Source of the DNA: Agelas oroides
Lineage: Eukaryota > Porifera > Demospongiae > Agelasida > Agelasidae
DNA: 64,000 bases
Reading direction: 5' to 3'
Assembly: GCA_949130485.1 (NCBI GenBank)
Contig: OX422189.1
Span: forward strand, 3,171,720 to 3,235,719
The position numbers and the translations under genes were made by a program. Below are positions 11,089-22,562 of the stretch, piece by piece (the first letter of the stretch is position 1; every line of letters starts with the position of its first letter). The notes beneath the pieces were generated by a model, which had not been told where the DNA came from, searched no databases, and saw only the letters and a program-made list of their open reading frames with translations.

Positions 11089-11802
11089 GTCCCGGGTAGA
11101 AATCGAACATTATTCCGTTGCGTATTTCGACCACGTTATACACTGTAAAAATTGGAGGTTGATTTAACCCAGAAAAGGTCATCTCAATTGCAGTCTGGAT
11201 TCATCTAGGTCCAGGCAGTGGCTCACCTACTTTTGCCAGGGTTTAGGGTTACACCCCTTGTCCAGTGCAGGTTTCTAGCAAACAATGAATGGGTTGCAAA
11301 TGAAATTCAATTTGTTATTGCATGTTCGTGACAAAAGGGGGTGGAACTCTCACTATATCATGTATTATTGGATTGACTCTGAAAAATATTCATGCACTAA
11401 TGGCTAACCTTTGGGCAGTATTTATGTGCTTTTATGCAAGTATTCATGCCATATTGGAACTATAAGTACACAAACACTGTAACCCTACACTGTGGTAAAA
11501 GTGGGAGGTAGTATAGATCCTGCAACTGAGGTAACCCATTTTAAACTGAATGATGAATCCAGACTGCAACTGAGATGACCTTTTCTGGGTTAAATTAACC
11601 TCCAATTTTTTACAGTGTACCACATTCGAAGCGCTGTAGCACAGAACTTCCGTTAAGGGCGGGGCTCATACGCACAGCGTAGATGCACGAATACCTGATA
11701 AGTCTATGTAGCGTGTATGAGCCCCGCCCTGGAAGTTCTGCGCTACAGCACTTTGAATGTGGTAACACGGTCAAAATCCACAACGGAATTTCTACCTGGG
11801 AC
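11089..11802. mobile_element. Long-hairpin MITE carrying a nested MITE
   Basis: The outer arms 'gtcccgggtagaaat' (11089) and 'atttctacctgggac' (ending at 11802) continue inward as an inverted repeat. It resumes at 11619-11670 ('ggcggggctcata') and 11711-11763 ('tatgagccccgcc'), giving arms of about 110 bp in total. The left arm is split by the complete TA-flanked element at 11141-11617. It sits in an intron of the helicase remnant. Confidence 0.8.
11141..11617. mobile_element. 477-bp MITE with ~65-bp terminal inverted repeats, TA target
   Basis: The left end 'cactgtaaaaattggaggtt' and the right end 'aacctccaattttttacagt' are inverted copies. The inversion continues through 'cagaaaaggtcatctcaa' and 'cagtctggattcat' to about 65 bp. 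It is flanked by TA on both sides, consistent with a Tc1/mariner-type target duplication. It is inserted in the left arm of the hairpin MITE at 11089-11802. Confidence 0.85.
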
Positions 11803-12635
11803 TGCCACACATTTCTCATGTATTGATAGTAGATATGTGCCAACTAACCATTAAGACACGCAGTGTGCCTCATCAACGGCAAAAGCCACAAGATTTTGCT
11901 GGTACACCTGTGCTCATAGCATCTCTCTCCAATACAGGTTGCTGCCCATGATGATCGAATCTGGACTAACCAGCACAATTTGATACTCTCCCCCATGGAT
12001 GCCTGTGACTACTTCCCTATCACAATCTTCAGCACTCACAAACGCTGTCTTAAAACCCCTCGCAGTGAAGGAACTGACCTGCACGCATAAAATAACCCAT
12101 GTATAAAACTGTGATGCCTAGACAAATTCAGGCATGCAGTTCTATTAATATTCTCTTCACAATGAATAAGCAAGGTACACTGACATCAAATTTACCTGGT
12201 CTTTCATGAGAGCAATTAGTGGAGATACAACAATGATGATACACTGTCTTCCTTTCGCTGATGCAGCTCATCGAAAATCCATGGTAACACAGCAAAGCAT
12301 ACGGACTTTCCACTGCCAGTTGGCAAACTGAGAAATTCATCTCGACCACTAAAGAAACTCCTTACAGCCTTCTCTTGTTCTGGTATTAGTCCAGCATACC
12401 CCAACTTTGTGCACGCTGCTTCAATAGCTCGATCAACTCAGCTTTGTTCAGTTGCCATAACCTTCTCTAATATTCACACCTTCGTACAACGTGACATATG
12501 GCATGCAATTTAAACGTCACTCGCAAAGATCAATCTGATTGGAGCACCACCAATGTGGCACTTAGGACAAAAATTGAACAGGCTGTTGCTATTTTTCCCC
12601 TCCGCGTGTGATGAATAGTCTGGGCACGAGACTAG

Positions 12636-12690
12636 CGCCCGGTATGCAGGTGCACTTCAGATTGGCTTTTGATTAGCATTCTGACAGTGC
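12636..12690. repeat. Short dispersed repeat (copy at 13540-13592)
   Basis: The block 'gattggcttttgattagcat' with its flanks occurs here and again at 13540-13592 in the same orientation. Near the left copy, 'agtctgggcacgagacta' (12615) matches the arm of the 36-bp palindrome at 60216. Confidence 0.6.
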
Positions 12691-12699
12691 ACATTTATT

Positions 12700-13530
12700 A
12701 GAAATGCTAACACACAAGAGCCGTCTTCTCGTTTTGCTTCGTTTTAGAAAAACTGTAAACACCAAGTGGGAAAGATTAGAACACTTGTGAGTGTCTGGTT
12801 CAGCAGAAAGCTCTAACTGGCTATGGAAGGTTCAGCAATTAATACAATTCCTAACATTCAGCAGTGTTACACTTCCAACACACCCCGTTTAACAGACATT
12901 CCTTTTTCGATTTTTCGAGGGTCTGGGTCCGAGACTACTTTGGGGTCCTTTGTGAAAACTCCAATGGCTCCAATGACTGGCCGTGACTAAATTTAAATTG
13001 GTGGAAGTTCCACACTGGCGAAACGGCTGTTTAAACACTCAATTGAGGCACAGTATACATTACTTCTTGAACTTTTCCCTTTTCCTTGCAAGCTCAGGTT
13101 GCAGCAGAGAAAAGACATGCGCACATAAGGTACTTTGGGGGGTCAAAGGTCAATCAAGCAGTCCATCAAGGCATGCACTAAATAAAGTTCCAGGCGGAAA
13201 TGAAAGGGGGTGAGAAACAATGAATTGATTTGGCCGAGGGGCCCAATGCGACCGCAGGAAGGCCACAACCTTTCTTCTTCAATGATGTGTTCACCATCGC
13301 CACATAGATAATATATACCATAGATAATATATCCCCTGAGGGAATATCATCTATAATTGTCTTCAAACCTCACATGACAGACCTGATCTCACTAGGGAGG
13401 TAATTCAGTACTTCATGAGGAAAATACCCGGATCATCCCCAGGGACCACCTACTTTGAGAGTAGTCTCGGAAACAGACCCTCAATAAAATTGAAAAGGAG
13501 GGTCTGGTATAAAAATGGGCTGGGATGGAA
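12700..13530. other. No gene recognised
   Basis: Contains decayed copies of the 'tagtctcg' family end (near 12935 and 13462) and otherwise no supportable feature. Confidence 0.35.
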
Positions 13531-13637
13531 GTGTACACTGCGCCATGTACGCAGGCACACTTCCGATTGGCTTTTGATTAGCATTCTGATGAACTCCTGA
13601 CCATGCACAGACCACAGCTACAGTGCTTTTCCCTTAC

Positions 13638-14034
13638 CGCTGATTGGTCCCGGGTTGGTCTCCACGTCACCGTCTACTACCAGCAACAGGCACAGCGCCA
13701 GACACAGAGAGTAGAGGAGCGTTGCATGCGTGGACCACACCCTTCCACGTCCACTCCAACGAACGCACGTACAACACCGTACTTTGCCGACTAGCTTGTG
13801 CAGAGAAGAGAACGCACCACTTCCTACCTCGCACACGGCAGTGGCCATTATTCCCGCCAGTGAGAACAACAGCAGGACGCACAACATAGGTCGCGCCTCC
13901 GAGATCACCCGCTCCAGATGTAGATGTAGCGGAACTCGCGGGCGAGATCCACAGTGGGCCTGGTACCACCGCAGCTTTCTGTTCTCCCAGTGACCTATTC
14001 TAGCACGCCACTCTTCGGGACCATTGGGAGGCAT
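13638..14034 (-). CDS. Candidate far first exon ending in a 2A (StopGo) peptide
   Basis: Minus-strand open frame from an ATG at 14034 to a strong donor, G|GTAAGG, at 13638/13637. About 116 residues precede the canonical 2A motif DGDVETNPGP (13645-13674), which sits directly behind the hydrophobic segment LLYSLCLALCLLLVV. A second hydrophobic stretch (MLCVLLLFSLAGIMA) lies near residue 50. In 2A peptides the ribosome skips the last Gly-Pro bond and releases two products. 2A motifs with an overlapping signal sequence are reported in sea urchin NLR proteins. After NPGP the exon adds ISG and ends in phase 1, which joins in frame to the DEATH exon at 7723 (P-ISG-NKLTSDD). It could instead be the start of a LINE or other transposon, where 2A motifs also occur. 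The recognition of 2A is firm; the linkage is inference. Confidence 0.65.
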
Positions 14035-14165
14035 CTTCTCTTCAACTCAGACAGACAACTCTTGCCACACGAACACCTGAAATGGGTGTGGCTTGCGTGA
14101 GAGTCCTACAAACCATGTACCACGCCTCTCTCCGGGCCGGCCGGCCGCGCCCGCGAAGCACATGG

Positions 14166-14202
14166 TTAGCCTCGTCCCCTGCCAGGCCCTGGGGACGAGG
14201 TT
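14166..14202. mobile_element. Tiny foldback of the TAGCCTCG family
   Basis: 'tagcctcgtcccc' and 'ggggacgaggtta' face each other across about 11 bp. The ends match the foldback family at 38843, 52459 and 60216. A clear 9-bp target duplication is not visible here. Confidence 0.55.
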
Positions 14203-15998
14203 ACTGGTAGGTATGACCAAATATGGCCCGATGTTGAGACTATTACCATCTCTCCATCTGCAATGCTACTGCAGCTGGTTGGTAGCAATAGTGGAGTTGT
14301 GTATATAAGCTCATGTGAGTGTGTAGTAGCCTTGTTCCCAGGCCCCGGAAGGACTTGTACACTGATGCTATTTCTTGTGGATGAAGGGGCTTGGTAAGTT
14401 AGGGCATAAATCTATTTGCTTCTGCTATATCACTATTCATGAGATTTGCGTGGAGTGCATCCCACTTTTGAACCGTTGTCATGCATTGATTTCTGCAACT
14501 CCATGTACTCATTTTTCCCCTCAGAATAGAAGGGTAGCTGGAAAGCAGCAGAGACTGCCAGAACATTAAACACATTAAAGCATCCAATTCAAGATTTGAA
14601 ATATTGGCAAACACACATCCCAGTCTTTTTGGTCTTCATTGATGATCTTGTGAATGCTAGCTAGCTAGCTCTTCTGATTGAATCTCTCACTCTGTCCATT
14701 TGTCTGGGGATGGTAGAGGCTATAGATAACCCCTATGAACTTTAGTTCAGTGTAGTGACACTCTCGACCCTGATCTGAAATGTGAAGGGTGTGGCTAACA
14801 GGAAAATGAGCAGAGTCAAAGTCAGAGGGTCAAGACAAGTCATGCTTAAAAGGGGGATCAGTTGAAGGAACCATCACCAAAAAGGCAGAGAATGATGGGT
14901 TGTCAGGTTAGATAATACCCAGATTAACTACCAGTAGTTTTGATCTCAGACCGTATTGAATGATAGATGGTGATCACATCACAGGTAGCTACTAAACCAT
15001 TAGCGTTTTTTGGTTCCTCATTGTCAAGTGGTTTGTAGCTCAGTATATGTATTTGAAAATTGAGATATATAGCTGCATGCAGACTTTGTGCAAGGCCCCT
15101 AGAGCAGCACTGAACTGTTTGCTTGGCCTGGGGTAGTAACGTTTATGTAGCGCACTGGCTCTAGATGTGCTATGACACCAACTGACGGCTTTAAGGTGGC
15201 ACGGTACCCTGTATTTTCAAGGTCAACAAACCTGGAATCCAAGTTGATAGTCTTCTTTTTCAAAATTTTAGCGCACAGTCCGTTTTGGGAGTCACAAACC
15301 GTTCACGGTCCGTAAAATTGGGGATTTTCCCCATTTCCTGTCGGCATTGCCATCCAATAATCAGTTTATAATTAAGTTAGTTAAGATGTGGCCTGGCGGC
15401 ACCCTTCATGTGGTGCTCAGAACTTTGAAGATAAGCTTAGATCGACTTCAAAAAAAAAAAAAAAAAGAGAAGGAGTTTAGTAGAGTGCTGTAGTGTCAGT
15501 AGCTGTGAGTAGTGCGTGATGCCTGCTTGTGAAAGCAAGCTTGTGTCTAGAAGCAGCAGAAAGGCCACAGTGGCCAAGACTGTACCTACACGCTCTAACT
15601 CAAGCTGCCGTTCTTATGTGCTCTTGTGATACATAATGTATGTCATGATAAGGGTCAAGTACATCGTGAAACTCTTCTGTTCATGGTTAGCGAAGTCACC
15701 GAAGTGAACCTTACTGTGCTAGCCACATAGCCAAGTCAATAATTTATGGCAACTTAGCAAAACCAAAAAAAGATTATATGTTTACCAGACATAGCATGTA
15801 TTCTTTGTGTGAAGAGTGGGATCAGATGTCACTTGAAAATAGCGGCAATACAGCTGATATGTCAATTCCAGTGCACTGCTAAGCTATTGCAGTGTTTATA
15901 ACTTCAACTGAAATAAACATTAAATTTCAAATCATAGGCTGGCGGATCAACTGGCACTGTAGCAAAACATCACCTTTGCTTAAAAATAGAACACCTGG
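14203..15998. other. No gene recognised; one poly-A run
   Basis: An A-tract (about 17) at 15450-15466 may mark the tail of a retroposed sequence, but no body could be identified. No coding exon with splice context is seen. Confidence 0.35.
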
Positions 15999-16575
15999 TC
16001 ACATGCTTAGCAACAATGGCTTAAGTCTACGCACAGCTGCGCAGTACATGTTACTATTTTTAGTACTCGTGGTAAATTCTGACTGGTGTGTAACCTCAGC
16101 ACATTGCAATGTATTATCAACACTAGTGGCAATGATCTGTCCATCTGGACTGCTTCCACATGATTTGGATTGTTTGCAGCCTTGTATGATAGGCTTAACT
16201 TGACTGTCAATATCATGTAACTCAAAACTGTCCACAGAGATATCCTTTCCATGAGAACACACAACCTTCACATAATTCCCACAGCTGTGTTTGTGGGAAG
16301 GCGACTTCCTTGAGGAGCAGTACTGCCCAGTCCTCAATCGCTTGTTAGGAGGACTAGCAGTTGATATTGGTTCTGAGGCTGCCAGAGTGAGGGGTAATTG
16401 TTTAGAGTTGGTTTTGTCGGGAGAAAGCTCACTATTGTCAACATTTGCTGTGGAAGTGTTCACTGATATTCTTGATTGCAACAGTCTTTTGTGACCATTC
16501 ATTCTATGGCACAAAGGAGGGCTAGTTAGGGGTCCCAACAAAAAATCCAAGAACGAACGAACTTGACTCAAGTTG
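15999..16575 (-). CDS. Unrecognised gene, candidate 3' exon
   Basis: On the minus strand an acceptor ('tggttcttggatttcag') precedes 16575. An open frame then runs to a stop at 15999. The ~191 residues are Ser/Thr/Asn-rich with a basic PPNKRLR cluster that could be a nuclear localisation signal, plus scattered Cys/His. No domain is recognised. It is on the same strand as, and downstream of, the 18158-17613 frame, and could belong to the same gene. It is equally possible that it is a chance open frame, so confidence is low. Confidence 0.35.
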
Positions 16576-17612
16576 CTGAAATCCAAGAACCAAGTGACCT
16601 TGTTTGTAAACTACAGTTACAACAGTTTCTATGACTTTCGTTCTTCCGAAAATAAATAAAGCAAACGGAGGGTTATGTGCCAAAATATGGCCATTATGGG
16701 ATTTTTGATTTTATATGGGGGATTATATATGAACATACCTTTAACAGATATCCATGCGAGTGGTCCAGCTATTTTAATACTCTACCTATGGTAAATAATC
16801 GATTGCACTGGTACTTGCTAAATTTACTTGTCAAAAGTCACTTCAAACTATCAATTATTCTTCTATGGGAGAAATGTAAGGTAGGTGCTGGTATTATGAG
16901 TCAGAGGGTGTTGTGGGTCCACATGTAAATTTTACTCATAAAATTTCCAAACTTGGTGTCCATTTAGGGTACATGCAGGTGCCATTATCTAGCAACTTCC
17001 CTATCGTAATGTGTTCGTTATGAAGTATTTTTCAAGGTTTGATGATTTTGTGGACCTCAAAGTATGAACGCTGAACAGGGTATGTTATCATTAATACCAT
17101 GGTAGACTGGAAGGTGCTCCAGTCAAGAGAAATGGCGAGTAGCACAAAGAGAGATTATAAAATGCTAGGATACAGTTTGAGCTCCATCTGAAAATGTTTC
17201 AATCAATAAAGCACCTGGTGACTCATAATACCAGCAGGCGACTCATAATACATACAAGAGTGCTTTGTAGAGGTTCTTTGTTTTAGAACCACAGCCTAGG
17301 GGGAAAAATACCAACTTTATTTTTTGAGTGGCACATTCTCTGGAGAAATGTTTTGAACCTTTAGATGCGGCTGAAAAAACAAATTACACTAATGAGTAGT
17401 AATTCAGCTTAGGTGGCTCATAATACCAGCATCTACCTTATTGCAACATAAAATAACAGCTAATATAGTCTCTTGACAGCTATAAACTTGATTGGTCCAG
17501 ACATTTTTGCACACAATACATCAAGTGAAATCCATCAGTACCACTAGTTTCATAGCGAAGCTTCAAAAGTCACTTGAACCGAATTGCGCCCAATTTTTGG
17601 CACTTAACCCTT
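16576..17612. other. Putative intron or intergenic region
   Basis: The phrase 'ataataccagca' recurs at 17227 and 17418 and in diverged form at 16889, as a weak dispersed repeat. Nothing else is supported. Confidence 0.35.
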
Positions 17613-18158
17613 TCAAGTCCAAGACGAATTGACCGAAAATAGCTTTGCAGCACCAACTTTTATAGTCCGGTTTTTATGTATCTCAGCTAGATACGTAGTT
17701 CTAGTACAACAGATTTGAAATCGGAGCACCTTCGATTTTTTCGTTGGGAGCCCTAGGCTAGTTTGTGACAGCATGTGGTCTGAAAAGTTCTCCTTGTCTT
17801 CCAGCATCCCACGGCCTGTGACTGCCTCCTCCTTCTCACTGTTTGTACTCCCAGTTAAAGCAACCTTCCGTCTAATCCCAGTACTGAATGAGGAAGCTGG
17901 CACCTTCGGACGTCTACCCTCAGCTAAAGCAGTAGCCTTCTTGTTTAACTGGACCAGTGAGAGCTGCTTCGCTCCTGAGCTAGCCCAGGCAGCCACCACG
18001 TGAGTCCCTAGAGTTTCACTGCTCACTGGATCAGCGCCAGGGCTAGATTCGTGGCTCAACGAGGTGGATGCGGGTTTCAGTATCTTTCCGTGAACTGGAA
18101 TGAAGCTTCTGATGTCACGGATCCTCTTCTTCCGCGAAGAACTCAACCACTTGGCCAT
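17613..18158 (-). CDS. Unrecognised basic protein, N-terminal exon
   Basis: Open frame of 181 codons from an ATG at 18158, which lies only ~150 bp from the COX18-like start on the other strand (head-to-head). It begins MAKWLSSSRKKRIRDIRSF, a very basic N-terminus, followed by Ser/Thr-rich low-complexity sequence and short basic patches (RRPKVP, GIRRKV, PTKKSKV). A nuclear or DNA-associated protein is plausible from composition alone. No domain is recognised, and the true 3' splice position is unclear. Residues after about 165 may be intron. Confidence 0.5.
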   Translation of the reverse strand: MAKWLSSSRKKRIRDIRSFIPVHGKILKPASTSLSHESSPGADPVSSETLGTHVVAAWASSGAKQLSLVQLNKKATALAEGRRPKVPASSFSTGIRRKVALTGSTNSEKEEAVTGRGMLEDKENFSDHMLSQTSLGLPTKKSKVLRFQICCTRTTYLAEIHKNRTIKVGAAKLFSVNSSWT

Positions 18159-18309
18159 CCTGCTCTGCTGACTGCTCGCAAGAGGACTACTCTACACTCT
18201 GACCCTACGGTTTGCCTTTTACCGCCACTTTTGCATCAGTCAACCTGATTGGTCAATTTGGTGGCAACCGTTCTGGAATTAATTTTGATGGTAGGGTCGT
18301 ACCTGTGCA
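18159..18309. promoter_or_regulatory. Short divergent intergenic region, probable bidirectional promoter
   Basis: 150 bp separate the ATG of the minus-strand frame (18158) from the ATG of the COX18-like frame (18310). An alternative upstream ATG of the plus-strand gene (18212) is in another frame. No TATA element is seen. The role is inferred from the head-to-head layout. Confidence 0.4.
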
Positions 18310-19430
18310 ATGCAGTTCTGCACGAGATTTCGTCTTTCTCCTGGTGTGTGGTCTAGAAAGAAATTCTGCTTGGTTTGCTTCTCATGTGGTAGAGATGTTG
18401 GGAGAACAATCTCTAGTTGGAGTCATGAAACCTCCCAACGTGTAGAGAAGACCTTGTGGGAGGTCCAACCTCGGGTGAAGTTTCAGAGGACCTATAGCTC
18501 TATCCCAGCTGACAGTGCTCCCTATGCTGTTATCCATGCTGCCGAAGTGTTCTTTCAAACAGTACACTACTACACGCACCTTCCAGGGTGTGGTGTGATC
18601 ATACTGACTACCATTGTACTGTGCTCACTGGTCACTCTACCACTTGCCGTCCATCAGAACAAGATTATTACAAAGATGGAGCTCCTCATGCCAACTCTGA
18701 AGGAATACCAGGAAGCTGTGAAGCATAATGTGGTGACAAAGTGTAGACGAGAAGATGTACCATACAAGGAAGCAAACAGAAGAGTGAATAAGGAGGTATC
18801 TGAATAAATCTATAACCTTATTCCCAGGCCTTCCCACTATCCACATACAGTTATGCAAAAACAGAGAAGAATTAGGATTTTGCGTCGTCATCAACCTAGT
18901 AAACAAAGGTCCTTGACCAAGAGAAAGCATTTCTCCAGCACATTTGTCCTGAACGAAAACTTAGACTTTCTGCTTTGTAAACACTCCAGCCTTTAGCTTG
19001 GCCCAGCTCATTGGCAGACACCACCAGAAAAGGCCTAAAGATCAATTAGGTCCCCGAACAGAAGTGATTGCCTGATTAACCCCACTTCATGCATACAATC
19101 ACATATAAATGTGTTCCAATCATGGTCTAAGGTGTACCATTCTACACGATATTGTAATCTGCATAGTTGTATACTCTTATTATCCAGGGTGGATTTCTAC
19201 TTTTCTGTGCAGTGTCGCAAGGTAGCAGAAGAGCTCTATCACTAACAGGGCTGACATCGCTACAAGGTTGCCTTTCTCCCATGGGTACAGCTGCCTCTTT
19301 GGTTTGTTCTCTCCTTTGCTCTCAGGAACATGATGGGAGTATTTCCAGGACTGTCCCTGCCTGAAGATGTCCTCACACGTAGCCAGCAGGATGCAGTAGG
19401 AATGAGATACCTCTGTGGCCATTCATTGAG
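18310..19430 (+). pseudogene. COX18: COX18-type mitochondrial inner-membrane insertase, interrupted and truncated
   Basis: Exon 1 (18310-18795, donor GAG|GTATCT) encodes a basic, Ser/Arg-rich presequence-like N-terminus, then HAAEVFFQTVHYY, the first insertase membrane segment GVIILTTIVLCSLVTLPLAV, and the conserved K/E-rich stretch ending EANRRVNKE. Exon 2 (19213-19430, acceptor 'cttttctgtgcag') continues CRKVAEELYH, then TAA (19243) and TGA (19252), then HRYKVAFLPWVQLPLWFVLS and FALRNMMGVFPGL. It ends at donor GAG|GTACAC. The pattern is that of Oxa1/YidC/COX18 proteins, which help insert the COX2 C-terminus. The TGA occupies a position that is Cys in the human protein as I recall it. The later membrane segments are not found downstream to 25 kb. 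Two stops plus a missing C-terminus suggest a pseudogene; base errors or an unassembled exon are alternatives. Confidence 0.75.
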
Positions 19431-21128
19431 GTACACTAACAGTAGAAACTTGTTGACACTGTTGCTATTATTGTTTTTTCCTCACTCATTTCCCGATCCC
19501 CCCCCCCTCGCTCTCTCTCTCTGCATGCATGTCTGGAGTCAGTGCAGCCTTGCTGTTAGCTCAACCTTCTCTGCATATATAGAAAGGCCTGAATTGCTAT
19601 AGACTCATTGGGCAAAACATCCTAGTAGAATAATTCATGGCAGATATGGAATCAAATTTTATGTAGGAGTGATTTTGAACTCTATTATTACTAACTTCAT
19701 CATAATCAGTTTAGTCTACCAAAATTCCAGCCAATTTCCATGCCTACATGATCCCTGCCAAGTGAGTATAAGACTTGTTATATGCTCAGAAGGGTAATGT
19801 GGTACACGTGTAATGTGGTGAGTGCCATAAAAGATAGAACGAGCTCTACCACTTCATAGTCAACATCCATAACACGTCTCATCAACTCCAAGCTGATATT
19901 GAACTTAAGCAACTTACACACAGTAATTATTGTACTGCTATTTGGAACAGGGCTATTGTACACAATATAAACCTTGTGCTCTAGTTATTAACTGCACATT
20001 CAGATTCTGTAACATCAAGTGTTTCAGAAGTAAGGCCATAGCAGGGAAATATCCTGTTTCTCATCCTGGAAATGGCTGAAAATCAGTGTGGGCGGGCGCA
20101 GAATTAACAAAACACAACTATAAAAATGGGCTATTGATACAAGGACACAGCTACGTTCCTACTGTGTTTTCCAAAGGCTTCTATGCAACAGTATTCAGTG
20201 TGTAAACGGTATATATATAATTGTATTGTGTTTTGAGAGGTGGAACTATCAGGAAACATGCAGGCGGTAGATAAGAAACAGGATATTTCCCTGCTGTGGC
20301 CTAAGAGATATATGCTTTCATACCTCAGTGTATGCTGTTCCATCTCTGTGAGGTTCCACTGAGCCCGTTAATTGCTGAATGATTTCTTACTTAATTCAGG
20401 CAAAAAGAGCAGTCCTCATCACACTGTCTCAGATATGATTGTAGTACTCACAGTCTGCCATCTTTATCCAGTATATTTAGTACCCCTCAGACGGCATGTC
20501 TGTGCAAACATATGAAGAGCAATCTTCATCACACTGCCTCAGATATGACAACACTACTGTAGTGTCCTGAACCATGCAGTATAGTCAGAGTGCCATTGGT
20601 GTAGCTATAGCTAGTCTGTCAGCTTTGCACAACAAGATTAGATGTTATAGCCTTGCTCTGCATTGTACTTGCTGGAGTTGGAGAAGTAAAAGCACAACCT
20701 AAGTATGTTTCTGAAGCAATTCCTCTGCCCAGCCTATACTCTGCCCTTAGGAGACAATTATCATGTTCAAGAATTACTTCACTCTTTCCATCACTTGGAA
20801 AAGTAGGGAGGGGATCAGGAAACGAGGGTATGTCCTAACCCATGCAGCTAGCTTCTGTTAATGTCTACTGTGGGCTGGAACAAGTTGGAGTGAATTAGTC
20901 ATGTCCAGTTACTGTTACCTAGGCAAGCCATTGGAATGTCATATCTCTCTCGTACAGTGGTGCTTCCTAGGTAACAAGATATATCAGCCTGGTAGGTGGT
21001 TGTTTTACGCACTGGGGTATGTTTAACACACACATTGCACACTCCACGCACTTTTCCCAAACTTAATGTGAATTCAAGGCTACACACTGTCGTATCCCAA
21101 CAGACGGACTATAGCATGACTCAGATGT
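19431..21128. other. Intergenic or intron, no gene recognised
   Basis: Searched for COX18 C-terminal exons (a second WFPDLT-type segment) without success. There is a C8 run followed by CT repeats at 19499-19523. 'cacactgtctcagatatg' (20419) recurs as 'cacactgcctcagatatg' (20530), with related flanks, as a local ~110-bp direct duplication. Confidence 0.35.
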
Positions 21129-21290
21129 TCTAAAAATAGTAACATTGACAACACCAGTGAGATATGTGCCAATGTGCTAAAAATAGTAACATTGACAAGA
21201 CCAGTGAGATATGTGCCGATGTGCTAAAAATAGTAACATTGACAATACCAGTGATATATGCTCCGATGTGCTAAAAATAGTAATGCTGAT
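21129..21290. repeat. 47-bp tandem repeat, about 3.4 copies
   Basis: Units of 'ctaaaaatagtaacattgac' followed by 'accagtgagatatgtgcc' repeat at 47-bp spacing (about 21131, 21178, 21225, 21272). The last copy is partial and the third is diverged ('gatatatgctcc'). Confidence 0.9.
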
Positions 21291-22562
21291 ACATGTATGG
21301 CTGGAGAGGTATGACATTCCTCAGTGCCTTCTGGGGGGTGGTGTCATAGTGTTTGTTTTTACACCTTAGACTGCCCTGGCCTTCAACATGGTGATAACTC
21401 ACGGTCTTATTTATGAAACCCAAGTCCTTACTGTATTACTTGTAGTTAATGTACATGCACTAGTGGTACCTTTATAGCTATGGCAAGTTTATATATGGTG
21501 TGACAATTATGATGATTATGATGTGTGAGATGACTTGGTATTTGGGATAAGCCCGAGTGAGCCCCACACTAGTGAGTTGTCTCCATAGCTTACATCCTAC
21601 TGTATACATATTTGGAGCTATTTGTGCACACAAGCATAAATAATGAATTACTCTGCTGTATCTAACTAGCTGGCTATAATAGCTATATACTGCCTGAAGT
21701 ATGGACTATCGGAGACGGACTGCTCACAGACAGCAAAGAGTAGCGTAGTGGCCTGAGTAGATGAGACTGTATGGCCATGCTGCTCATAGGCAGCAGAAAT
21801 GACTCGTTTGTAAAGCACTTCGTCCACAGTAGCTGTTAATGGCAGCATTGTCTGCATGTGTGGTCAACTACATTGGGCTATTAAAGGACTGCCTTTACCT
21901 ACTGCTCTGCACACAAGCTGTGAAATTCTGCTTAACTGTTGAGCTTCCTAAATAGAGCACACTAATTCTATGTTTAGTATCACCATATTGGCTACTGAAT
22001 CCCTACAGTTAATGTGTCTAAAAATAGTACAAGTTATAATAGGATTGTAGTAGGGTTTTGAAGTGTGTGGTAACACTGACTGTCCTACAATAACATTGAC
22101 AGTCACAACTCGGGTTTACTGCCAGATGCTTCAAACAAACTCAGGCTAGCAGTGGAACCTCTGCTGTCTATGAGCAACATAGGTCATGCATAACCCTTAC
22201 TTAGACTAAGCTCTCCGAAACTCCTCTGGTTGTGAACAATCTGAATTCAGATCGTCTGTCAGACAGGGCATACATTGTAATTGAGGGAGCTTACAGAATA
22301 CCTAGAGATAAGTTACCATGCATGGGTTCAAATGTAGCTGAGTCACAATAAGTGCTAGCTACCCATCTCCATTGATACTCCCTCTTGTAAAGCCTCTCGT
22401 GGGACTCAATCCATTGTTGCTGCTATCTGGTAGTATTCAGGGTTTTGATTGGTCGTTCTGGTACCCTTTATCCCTGCAGTCATTGAGGGGTAGATCCATT
22501 GGTAGCAGAGATAGAATCTCCATCTTTTTGGCAGCTGCTGGTACTGAGCAGTTTAGAACATG
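21291..22562. other. No gene recognised
   Basis: AT-rich intergenic sequence without repeat or coding signal I can support. Confidence 0.3.

Larger units (their letters stand above)
10385..12458 (-). pseudogene. Broken RecQ-like ATP-dependent DNA helicase
   Basis: Minus-strand pieces line up in order with a RecQ-family superfamily 2 helicase. The first piece (12458-12196) has an ATG, a Q-motif-like GLIPEQEKAVRSFFSGRD, the Walker A motif LPTGSGKS and motif Ia (IVVSPLIALMKDQ, in another frame). The second (12078-~11855) carries the DEAH box (VDEAHCV). The last (~11015-10385) carries IALTVTAAIS, RRMVDPYILAIS, GKEFTEPVGAP, RLVDMYTSPTHKSIKDAI and motif V/VI (FGLGVNSPDVRQVIHWGPPS). It is disabled by TGA at codon 7, a frameshift before motif Ia, TGA shortly before the DEAH box, TAA just after it, a TGA near 10775, and a frameshift in motif VI (EYVQQT, then out of frame). 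Multi-copy helicases of this type are common in sponges and cnidarians. It lies between the two candidate first exons of the DEATH gene. Confidence 0.85.
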
